NCBI GenBank assembly: GCA_963930775.1
Contig: OZ005693.1
Coordinates: 3,224,001-3,288,000 of the forward strand
Source: Cliona cf. orientalis
Taxonomy: Eukaryota > Porifera > Demospongiae > Clionaida > Clionaidae
DNA length: 64,000 nt
Direction: 5' to 3'
Positions 24,701 through 36,700 of the stretch are shown here, in pieces; positions within the stretch are counted from its first letter, which is position 1, and each line of letters starts with the position of its first letter. The notes beneath the pieces are model-generated. The model was not told the origin of the DNA. It did not search any database and saw only the letters and a program-made list of their open reading frames with translations. Both the position numbers and the translations under genes were made by a program.

Positions 24701-27700
24701 AAATCCTGCTGCTCCATGTGAAGCTGAGGTATCTAGCTAAATGCATTCTATATTGGGGAAAAAATTCCATTCCTTTAGCTATATATACAATGTTTGTGTG
24801 CTATAGTTTCAACGGCAGCCCATCCATTTTGCATGTCTTAAAGGACATATGGCTATAGTTCAGGAGCTGGTCGACAAACATGGAGTTAACCCAGATGCTT
24901 TGGATGAAGTATGTGCATGCCTATATATCACTAATCAGCTACTGTAGTATATTAAAATATTTTGTAATATATTATATAGGATGGTGTAACACCACTTTAC
25001 TGTGCCACTATGGCAAATCAAATGGAAGTAGTAGTTCTTCTTTTGGAAACATACAAAGTCAATCCTTCAGCTGCTGATTTTATTGTAAGCTACCATGCAT
25101 AATATATCACTTAATATAAACAAAGCTATTCAATGTATGCAGCATGCAATCAGCACTCAGTTAATATAATAAATTATGCAGCACTATATTTATACATTAT
25201 AATACAGAGTAGCCTGCAACCAATACACACATGTGCTCAGTTTGGGCGCCAAGAAATATTTATCATGCTATGTGAAAAGTATGGAGCAAGCCCAGCTGCT
25301 TTACAAGCGGTAAATTAAATCCAGTAATGAAAATTCAACCGCTACCATGCACAGTTTTAAAATATAAATATCAATAGGATGGATGTCAACCAATTCACAT
25401 GGCAGCAGCATACGGTCAAATTTCAATACTCCACCTTCTCACAACAAAATATGACATTGATCCCAGTGCCTTAACTTATGTAAGCTATAGTAATGTTGTG
25501 CATAATACACAATGCAGTGCACACAGAATCATACATTTTGTTGTCTGCTGAAGGATAACTTACAGCCGATTCATCTTGCTGCATCTCATGGACATGTACA
25601 GTTTGTTGAAGCTCTCATTGATGAGTATAGAATTGATCCTATGGTAACAACCAAGGTACATTTAATTAATTTTATAGGAGGTGAAGTCTATTATATTTTA
25701 TACTGTAGCTATGTCATTGTCATAATAATATGCGACCCACTATGAGAAAAGAGACCACTAATAATTGCTAAAATGTGTGGAAGATTGTTACTGTTCACTT
25801 TTCTGTTTTTAGAAAATGTAGATTTTTGGCTTCATAGTGATATGCTATGTTCTTAGAGTAACTGTTGCAACATGTAAACTATAGTTAACGCCCTGCACTC
25901 AGGCTTGACTATACTACACTCGTGCAATACGTGGCGCGTATTTTGGGGAAATATTGAGGGCTTCGGCTCAGGCGGACTGGTGGCCCAGTAGGTACAACCG
26001 GAGACTTCTAAGCCGAGGTTATATGTCCATTGCCCCTGGCGATGCTGGGAAAAGTAGTGCAGCATAGCGTTTTGGCTATGGGCTCACAGCACAGTGGGCG
26101 TAGGGCCAATGGATCCCCCGACTGTACGTAGGGGTGATAGAAGGATTTTAAGTGGTGGGTGTGGTGGGAAAGAAGCGTGTGGCTTAACTTTCGGGTCTTC
26201 TATTTTGACACGTTGTCACAATAGATGCAGCTATCTTGATTATGCTATCACGTGCCATGCATGGCGGGCAGAGGCGTGCCCGTGTGATTGCGCATGCGTC
26301 AGCATTACATTTTACTTGGCCTTCCTACAGTAACATTAACTTCGGTTTACGCTTGTTAACGCCCTGCACTCAGGCTTGACTATACTACGCTCATGCAATA
26401 CGTGGCGCGTATTTTGGGGAAATATTGAGGGCTTCGGCTCAGGCGGACTGGTGGCCCAGTGGGTACAACCGGAGACTTCTGAGCCGAGGTTATATGTCCA
26501 TTGACCCTGGTGATGCTGGGAAAAGTAGCGCAGCATAGCGTTTTGGCTATGGGCTCACAGCACAGTGGGCGTAGGGCCAATGGATCCCCCCAAATTCCCC
26601 CAAGTTATGACATGATTAGAATATGATTCGTGTTAGTGATAGATAATACATACTATAGGAATGATAGCATTAAGGGTGTAGTGAGGACAAAGGTGTATGG
26701 GGTGACAATGTCTAAAGATGATGATGGTGAGCAATGAGCTTCGATGCATTGGTAATCGTCTTGGGGGAGGACCGGATGTAGGCCTTATAGGCGGTACTTT
26801 GCCATCTCCCAAGGGTTTGGATAAGTGGCTCTGATATGCCTGCTGCAGCAGCAGTGGTGGCTGCGCCAATTCTATAGCTGTGGCTGCTATAGAGGGCAGG
26901 GTTAGCTCCGGTTAGGCGGAGGAGTGACTTGGTCAGTGCTGACACATCTCGCCTCGTAAGGTACTTCCCGTTGTGAAAGGTAAAGAGGGGTAAGTGTCTA
27001 TGGCTTTCGCTTTGCTGTAGAAATTTGCGCATGGCGTTGAGGGGGCAGGTAGACGTGCCAGTTTTACCGATAAGAACAACAGCGGTTTGTCGGTACTGAT
27101 CAGTTTTTGATGCTTTTATATAGACTTTCATTGAGGTATTAGTCAGTGTGATATCCTTGCGTAGGAGAGTCCGCCTGTGATCGTAGTGATGGTGGGTGGG
27201 GGACGTATATTCACTTGCCCGTAAGAAGCCATAAAAGGCTAGTGTAAATGCTGCCCAGTACAATAGTTTATCCTGGGGATGCAAGGATGAATCACGAGAA
27301 AGCTCTGTCTTTACGGAACGCAAGAGAGCGATGGTGATGGGTTCTCTCTTGAATGTTGACACTTCTGTGGATCGACGTATGCCATTGCAGAGATAGTGGA
27401 GTAGAGGTGCTTCCGCAGTTGGATCTGGGAAGTGGTTCTCTATGTGAAAAAGACGGATACCCGCCAAGTAGACCCTAATGGTAGCATATGAGACTGAACC
27501 GCACAAGTCTGTGCAAAAATAACGAAGGGTGAGTTGTGAAGCTGGCAGTGGTTTGATGCCATGTTTTCTACAGAATGCGAGGTAAGAGTTTACACCTGCT
27601 TGGTATGTACGTCTTGTTGAGGCTGCTACTCCTAATTTTTGGAGTCCGGTGAGCCTTTTGGTTAGGAGAGGGTTAAGCGTGCAGGGGTGGGTGTTGGTAG

Positions 27701-30700
27701 GGGATCTGCCATGGGAGCCAGGGATCTGAAGCGTTGTAGCTGCAGGCGAGAGAGAGAGTCAGCTATGGAATTCTCAATACCCGGTATGTGGGCAATTAGA
27801 ACATGAAAGTTGCGGCAGGCTGCAACAAAAAATAGGGCGCGTACCAGGCACATTAGGCTTGAGCTGCGTGACAAGCCAGATTCCCATACGTCAACTACTG
27901 CCCTGTTATCGCAGTGAAACAAGAGCCGTTTGCCGCTCCACTGTTTGCCCCAAACTTTGCAGGCCATAACGATGGCATACAACTCCTTCCATTCTATGGA
28001 ATAGTCTGCCAGAGAGTGGGGCCATGGGTGGCTAAACCATGCCCCATTCCAGTAGGCACCAAAGCCCCGTGTGCTGGATGCGTCAGTGTACAGGTGCCAA
28101 TTGTGGGCAGGAGTCCATGTTGGCTCAAGGAAGAATGCTTTACCATTCCAGTCTGCTGAGAATTTCAGCCACCAGTCGATATCATGGACAGCTTCATTGT
28201 CGATGGGGAACGGGACGTCCAGGTCATCCACTGAGTGGGCGGTGTCCAAGAGTCGACGGAGAAATATTCGTCCCGCAGGGATAACTTTGCATGCAAAGGC
28301 GAGCTTCCCTATTAGTGATAGCAACTGTCGCTTGGAACATTGCTTGTGTGTTATTGCCAAAGAATGAAATTCGTCAAGCTCCTGTTTCAATGCTGCGAGT
28401 TTGTCCTCAGGCAGTCGGGCTTCCCCTTTTTCTGAGTCGAGCAATATGCCAAGAAAAGGGAGTGTTGTAGATGGTCCGAGGACCTTCTCCGGTTTGACCG
28501 GGGCTTGGACGGCTTCACACAGGAGAAGCATGTCTTGTAAGGAGCAAGCACAGCTGGTCGACATTGGTGGGCCAGCCAGAAAAAAGTCATCGAGGTAGTG
28601 AAAACAGTATTCCACCCCGAAATAATGCATGAGTATCCATTCAATAGCATCTGCGACCATATTAAATAGGTACGGGGCGGATCTTAGGCCAAAAGGGAGA
28701 TACTTGTCGATGTAGTATTGATGGCGCCAGTGAATCCTAAGAAGGTGCCAATCCTCTCTCCTAACTGGGCATAGCCGGAAAGCATTTTTCAGATCCACTT
28801 TAGCCATAAGTGCGCCTGGACCAAGGGTCTGACACATGCGAATTGCATCGTCTACTGTCTTGTATTGCAACGAAAACTCATCTTTATTAATAAAATCATT
28901 AATACTGTGGCCTGAGGGGGCTGAGGGGTGATAGATTAGACGCCAGCCCCCGTCCTTTTTGGGGACAACACCGATGCCTGAACAATGAAGGTTATTAAAG
29001 GGAGGGGCTGAGTAAGGTCCTGCTAATCTATGTTCTGCAATCTCCTTTTGAAGAGCTTCGTCGACAACTGAGGGATACTGATAAGCAGAGGGGAGGTTAG
29101 GGGCAGTTAGCTGGGTGTGCGGGCCAACGTAGCCTATGTCAAAACCATTAGTGAGTGAGTGGATCAGCCTAGAGACGAAGGCTTCGTTTGGATGGGAAGC
29201 AAGAAATCGCGCAAATACTTGCGGTCGTAGGGGTGTGCAAGTTGTTTGGGAGTTGATATCATTGTGCCTGCCTGGGGCAGGTACGTCGCGGGTGGCCTCC
29301 CCGACAGGCTGTGCAAATGTGCAGGTATGGGCATTTTGCACCTCGAAAACAAAAGGCTCGTTTGTTGTACACGCGACAGATGTTGTCATCATTGGTGGGC
29401 TGACTAACAGAGGGCTGGCTAGCAACGTTTGAAACGTTCTCCCGTGGAAGCAGAGAGCAGTCACGGGCGGTGTGACCGACATGATTGCAAATGGGACAGT
29501 GGAGGCCAGGCGCTGCGACCTGCGCTTTGAGCGGGCAGTGAGGGGCAAGGTGATCCGGGCTACCACACGAAAAGCAAGGTTGCTTAGCCTTGGTGGCATC
29601 GGCGGAGAGCCACGTGGCAGTGAGCTCTGGATCGGCTGCTGACCAGCGCATAAACTTGTCGGCTGCCAGCTTGCGGCGGAATTGAGAGTCATATTGCAGC
29701 CAAGCATAGGGCTGGAACCTTTGGCTGGTTTTGGTGATAAAAGCCTGGTATTTAAAAAGCTCCGGTGCAAGCTGAGGCTTTGCATTGGTTAGTACTGTAG
29801 CATAGAGGGTCCATGCTTCGAGCCACGTGTCAAGGCTAGCAATGTGCCTGCTTTGAGTGGCTTTTTTGGTTTTGGCTGACTTGTCGGCCCTAGTGAGATG
29901 TTCAGCCAACAAGTCAGAAAAATCAATAAACTCACCACGTTCAATGGCGCGCTGCACCCTGTGTGGTAGAGGTACAGTTGCCGATTCACGTCGTCTTTGA
30001 TGTAGACGGTGCTTATGAGCTGAGCGCCCATGGTGGGTATGGCTGTGACTGGTGCGTCGATGGTGAAAGCGGTGCCGGCGGATTGGACTTCGGCTTGGAG
30101 AGGTACTGGAGCTGGATGTAGAGGAGGAGCTACGAGAGACACTACTGCCGCTGGAGGAGCTGCTTAATGAGTCAGATGAGCTGGGTGAGCGTCTACTACG
30201 GCAGTGCCTCCTTTTTGTGTGGCGTTTGTGTGTTCTGTCGGAGTGATCGGATGGTGGGGAGATAGTTAGGGTACGATTACGTTGTTTGTGACGGCGTGTG
30301 CGTTCAGCTCGGATAGACTGACGCTTACGCTTACGCCTCGGTCTCGAGGGGGTGCACTCGCCCTCGGGTGAACTGGAGCTACTGCTCGAAGATGGGCTGT
30401 CTTTGTCGCCTTCTGAAGTTATTTCTTGGCTGTTCTCCTCACTATTGCTGGGCTCAGAGTCCCCGCTGTCGGTGTGGAGATAATCGTGGAGTCTTTGAGC
30501 CAGTGTAGACTTATTTCCCTCTCCGGGTAAATTGTACCGTTCGGCGTATCGCTTGAGAGCAGTGGCAGGGAGCTGACGAATGGCCGATACCGACATGTTT
30601 GTCGCCAGGTCGGGCAGGGACGCTGACGAGGCGGCTTTGTTTGCCGAGCCCTTACGTTTTCGGCTGGCCATTTTGACGAGGTTCTCGAAAGAAGCGTGTG

Positions 30701-33700
30701 GCTTAACTTTCGGGTCCTCTATTTTGACACGTTGTCGCAATAGATGCAGCTATCTTGATTATGCTATCACGTGCCATGCATGGCGGGCAGAGGCGTGCCC
30801 GTGTGATTGCGCATGCGTCAGCATTACATTTTACTTGGCCTTCCTACAGTAACGTTAACTTCGGTTTACGCTTGTAAACCCCATTTATGGGTATTATTAT
30901 TTACATGGGCACATGCACACTAATTAATAAAAATTAATGTGCATTTTCCTGAAAAATGAATATACCTACCCGAGTGCATAAAAATGATCATTACTCGGCT
31001 TGTGATCAATATGTTTTCATGCAACTTGCACCATTGGATTCATCACACATAGAGCTATCAATCCATGCCAAAAACTCAAATATCCTGAGTGGTCCCTTTT
31101 CTCATAGCAGGTCACATATTATTTCTTGTTGGGTATGATTTAATTTCTGAATTGTTCTCATAAAGGGATTCTGAGGTATAGACTACATGCATTTTCAATG
31201 TTTATAATTATTTGTACTGCAACACAGCCATATGATCTTCAACCAATACATCTTGCTGCTCAAGACGGACGCGAAGAAGTGATCAAACTACTTGTTGACA
31301 AGTATAAAGTCAATGTTAATGCTATGGGCAATGTGAGGGAAATATTTAGAATCACAGTATATAATAATCAGAGGAATTGTAATAATAATTATTATGAATT
31401 TTTTGTCATAATTAGAATGGTACTCAACCAATACATTCTGCTTGCTCTCATGGTCATTTACACATACTGAAATTGATGGTAGAAACTTATGGTGTTGATC
31501 CTGCCACTACTACTTTGGAGGTACGTGAATGACTCAATAAAATTAATGCATTTGAATACAATTCTATAAGGGCAGAGATGTATTTCAAACACAATAGCTC
31601 ATAGTACAGTTAAAAAGCCCAGGTATAAGCTAGCAAGGAGATAAAGCTACATGCATGATAGTTATAGCATAGCATGCAGCAGTATTATGGTGCACATACG
31701 GCTTAGGTTACGGGTGACGGTTTGCATCAAGAAACTTTCGCGAGTAACAGGTCTCCACAAGGGAAGCAGCTATGAAGCTGAAACAAAATAGCTAACATGA
31801 TGATAGAGACAGCTGTCACAACATTGAAGCAGGCCATGGTCAGGCTATGGCCGCCATTTGTCACTAACTCTTGCGTCAAGTTTTACTTAGGCAAAGGCTT
31901 CTAGTCTACTCTCTATACAGCTTAATTATATATGAAGTACTTAACTTACTTCAGTGCTGGAGTTGACGGTTCCCAAGTTCGTAGAGCCTCCACAGAGGGA
32001 CTTGAAGCTACACAAAAGAAAGTAATTTATGCCAAGCGTAATGGCGAAGCAGGCGTCGACACAGCTGTCTGGCTGCCTTCTGACAGGTGGCCTTCAAATT
32101 TCCACCAACTCCAGCCCTGCCCAGATGTCTGAGTAATAAGATAAACACTTCCTTACGGTCAAAAGAGAAGCCATCTACATGAAACTTGATGCTGAGTTTT
32201 CATTTGTGGTTCATGTTGGTATGCTCCTTTACTCATTATGGGAAATATTAATGCCCGTGCGTGGGCGAACTATCACCCGTAACCTTAATCAACTGATCAA
32301 AACGTTTGGTAGAAGCTATAGTTCAACTTGACTTGGTGTTTGTGCATGCAGGTATAGCACCATAATATTATAGTACTACTAATAACAATTGAAACAGAAA
32401 ATTCAAATAGTTTGAATGATAATGTCAGAACAGTTGAGATGCTTAATTATAAATTCCTAGTGATGCTTTATAATTATTTGCAGCAAAAATATCAGCCAAT
32501 ACATGCAGCCATAAATGGAGGATACAACCACATCATTGATACCCTCATAAATGAATATGGTATTTCACCTAATGCAGAGGTTTGTCAAAATATATAATAC
32601 TACAGATTGAATAATATATGTCATTAAATTTTCTCCCCTAGGTGGACAATGGATGCCATTGCATCCATCTAGCTGCAGAGAAAGGAAATATTGAAGTGAT
32701 CTCAAATTTGATTGATAATCACGGAGTTGATCCTAAAGCCCAAACTAAGGTTGCATGTCGACAAAATCCTCCACTTAGCTAGCATTTTGTTCCTAATTCA
32801 CTGTGCAGTCTGGCTTACAAGCAATTCATAAGGCAGCAATTACGGGTCAGCCTCAAGTCATTATACTGCTTATTGAAAAGTACGGAGTTAAACCTACAGA
32901 GAAAAGTGATGTAAGCAAATTTATAACTATCAGCCAGGCTCTTTTCCAACAGTGGAAAGTATAGGATGTATGGCTATTGTAATAGACTAAGTATGCTTTC
33001 CATATACATGATGTGACTATGATAATTTCTCAATGCCACAGGAAATTCAGCCAATACACTGTGCAGCATTTAATGGGCAGAAGGAGGTATTAAAACTCTT
33101 GATTGAAGGCTACGAAGTTTCACCTGATACACCGTCTCTTGACGTATGTTGCATGGAGACATGCACCCATTGTGCAGGATAAAATTATTTTATACTACAC
33201 AAAATTTAATACCTACAGGGAGGAAATCGACCCCTGCATTTTGCTGTGTTTAACTGTCACCTCGATATTGTAAAGATGCTTATACAGCAGTATGGAGCTG
33301 ATCCAACGTTACAGAATGATGTATGTACACAGTAGTAGCTATTGGTTGATAAGAGTACTCAATCTGTAGGACTGATGCATGTATATGTAATAGTTATATA
33401 ACGGGCGCGAGGGATCTATGCGATATATTGCACCGAAACCCAAGGGCGCTTTGCGCCCGTGGGCTGAGTGCAATATGTCGCCATAGATCCCGAGCGCATG
33501 TGATGTAGTACATCGCTAACCCTGCTAACCATACCGTAGCCGAAAGTTCGGAAGCCCAACCCTACCCTGCCGAACTAACCCTGCTAACCATACCATAGCT
33601 GAAACCCAACCCTATAGCTACCTATACCTACCCTGCTGATTGAACTCATAGTTGCCATCTGTCCTGAAACTGGCGGGACAGTCCCGAAAATATTGGATAT

Positions 33701-36700
33701 GTCCCGCTCTTGTCCTGAATTCCCCCTCTGCTGACATCATAGTACGTCACTACGTAGAATGCACAAAAGGGGTGTGGCACAAGCCAAACTTAGTATACCA
33801 CACTGTAGTATATCTCGAGATTTAGTGGGCGTGGTAGATGGATTTTGTGCGTAGTCTCAAAATAGTGGGTGTGGCAATGCAAAAATGGGCGTGGCCCCAA
33901 AATTTCACGCGTGCTTCGCGCGCGTTAGCTCATCTGTCCCGCATCCATTTCTTATAAGATTGGTAACTATGTGAACTAACCATACTACAGCCAAAACCCA
34001 GCTAGCCCTACCTACCATGCCGGACCTATAGCATTGGAAAAGGTCGTCCGGCTGCCGGATCAATAGCCACTGCGTAGAAACAAATTCAACTTCGATAGTG
34101 ACAAGACAAAGAACCATCCAACTCGAAATCGCTGACTGAGCGAGGTTAGCTGTTGACCGTGAGTAGCCTAGCTAGCTAGCTAGCTATGAGTGTTTTGAAT
34201 AGCTATCTATCTGTACTGCTAGCCAATAATAGTCCATGTAGCATCAGTTTGGTCAACAATAGTGTCATCCTTTTAGTTTCTCAATCGAGAGAAGTGCGGT
34301 ACACTGTACCAACTAGCTAGCTATAGTTCTTGCATGTGGCAACTTCCAAGTATCAATTGAATGATAATTAATTTTGCTAAATTGTATCCTGTGTGGTGTC
34401 AATTAGTGCGTGTATGCTTCCTGTACCTGTGTTAACCAGTGTGGTCTGTTGGTGTGCATGTATGCACACAACCAGCTGGCTGCATTCCTGACTGGGGAAT
34501 CCTTGGTCATCTATTCCCTCCCTATCAGTAGCATTAATAGCAAAGAGATATAACATGCAGTGTGTAAATTTAATAGAAATTTGTGTTACATATTATTATT
34601 ATTATTATAGTCCACCACAAGAAGAATATTGCATTTGAAAACAACACTCTTCATGATTATCACTATATCACTATCATTTATGATACCATTTGCATCAGCT
34701 ATGAAACGTTAATTTGCTAGTCTCATAAAGACTCTGGGCCGCTGTGGATTCTTGATGGAGTGCCCACCTAAATGCATATAAATTTATCACTATCTAGTAA
34801 ATTTGTAGGTGTGATTTATGCTGGGAGGACCTTGGGACGAGCTTGAGGTTAAATTAGTATAACGATTTCATGCACTGTTTGCACCAATTGCAGTACTAGC
34901 GCTAGCGCTACTCACCTTTGGTAGTGTAATTTCGACCTATCCCCCCCCCCCTTGCCCCAAAGGTACGATGCACCACACTGCCCATGGGTCCTGCTTCACA
35001 AAATTATGCCCAATATCTGATAGTTAATAAGCAGTTTACACTAGATATGCATGGACTGCTTGCTATAGTATACATTTCTATCTGCCATTTTACTTGTAGA
35101 AAGGTTACACTCCAATGAAGTCGGCAGAAGAGGCAAAGTCAACTACAGCAACGTTCAACATTGTGCAATTTATCAAAAACGAATGTCACCTGAAGGAAGA
35201 AACTCTTGCAGGAAAATTGAGAGCAGCAACAGACAATGTCAATGATCGACTGACTAAGATGTGGAATTTACCAGATCCAGAGTCAGACACTTCATCAGAT
35301 TCAGATTTTAGCGTGGTCGATTCAATTTTATTGGATGAAGGAGATCGACTGACTAAGATGTGGAATTTAGAGTCAGATACTTCATCAGATTCAAATTTTG
35401 GTATGATCGATTCAATGCTACCGGATGAAGGAGATTGCCCAATGGAAAAGGATGCAGAGCAAACTCAAAATGTAATTGAGGATGAACCTTCATTCAATGA
35501 TAAGCCAATGAATGAGTATCAAACTAGGACTCTAACAGAAGCCGAGAGTACAGGAACAACTAGTGCCATCACTACAGAAGAGACTGAAGTTGCTGTAAAC
35601 CCCAACCAGGTGCATGGAAAACAAACCTATTTCTTAAACAGAGTTGAGCATGAAAGTATGGAGTACATGATCACCACAAGAGTCTTGCAAGGAGGAGATT
35701 TTTTCATACTATTGGACTCATTTACATGCCATGACATGCGAAAACCACAGAATGATCAACAGAAGCACGAAAACAATGTAATGATCCACAATCAATGCGT
35801 ATTTGGCGAACTCGACACGATTGCTCACTTGATTGATAACAGAGGTGTTAGTCCCAGTGTACTTGATGAGGTAAGTGCTCACATAAAAACTATCACTACA
35901 GTAATAAAGTAAAGTAATAGCTACTAGGGATATATAATATAATTTTGCGTTGCCAAGCTTAATAATAGAGAGAATATTAATATATGGACCAACATTAAGT
36001 TCAAGGGCATAGACATGATTTTCATAGTGGGGGGAGGGGGGGGGGGCTTTGTGACAACTGCGCGTGCGAAATATTTGATCCTATTGTGTCTAGAACCTTA
36101 AAATTAGCTATTTCCAGCTATTATATCTCAAATTTATTGCACATTTTTGGCTATCCAACTACCATTACAGTGAATACAACTAGAATTTTAAAACAATCTC
36201 ATATTATATAGTATTGCTCAAAAAGTGGGGAGGGGGGGGGGGTAATCTAGCTCTCTATTATACTGTTACTCTTGCATATGGTTCCATCTAATCATAATCA
36301 TTACCACTAGTAATATTTGCAGCAAGGATTTCAGCCAATTCATACAGCAGCACGATATGATCAGCAGGCCACAGTACGCATGCTGATAGATAAATACAAG
36401 ATTGATCCAAACACACCAGCTAGTGTAAGTGTCTATAATAGTTACTCCCTTTGATCTTCTTGAGTTGGAATGGTTTTGCAGGAAGGTGTACAGGCTATAC
36501 ACATTGCAGCAATAAATGGCCACCGAAAGCTAATTGAAATATTGGTCGACGAGTACCATGTTGATCCAAAGGCAACCACACCGGTAAAAATTTACACCAT
36601 AGAAAAACAATACCGAGAAATAAATTATTACTTATTAAAATTAATGGCTAGTATTATTGTCATGCATGCACTAGGCTGGTTGGGAGTCCATCCACTATGC

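Larger units (their letters stand above)
25884..30875 (-). mobile_element. DIRS-type tyrosine-recombinase retrotransposon, apparently complete
   Basis: Read on the minus strand: repeat B (30875-30687), gag, RT/RNase H, tyrosine recombinase, then repeat A (26590-26355), repeat B (26356-26168) and repeat A (26119-25884). This B - ORFs - A - B - A order is the split-direct-repeat structure of DIRS/Ngaro/PAT elements, which lack LTRs and an integrase. The A copies differ at a few sites, as do the B copies. No target duplication is seen, as expected for recombinase-mediated insertion. Confidence 0.9.
25732..31115. mobile_element. MITE split by the DIRS retrotransposon
   Basis: The left piece 25732-25883 starts GCGACCCACTATGAGAAAAG. 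The right piece 30876-31115 ends in its reverse complement (CTTTTCTCATAGCAGGTCAC). Both match the intact element at 4401-4788, including internal segments such as the 'catgtaaactat' region next to the break. The DIRS element landed inside it, and the whole nest lies in the intron between ankyrin exons 9 and 10. Confidence 0.75.

Noticed and set aside
27914..29432. Several plus-strand frames across the DIRS element
   Set aside because: They are antisense shadows of the RT frame, with no family pattern, while the minus-strand frames carry catalytic motifs.
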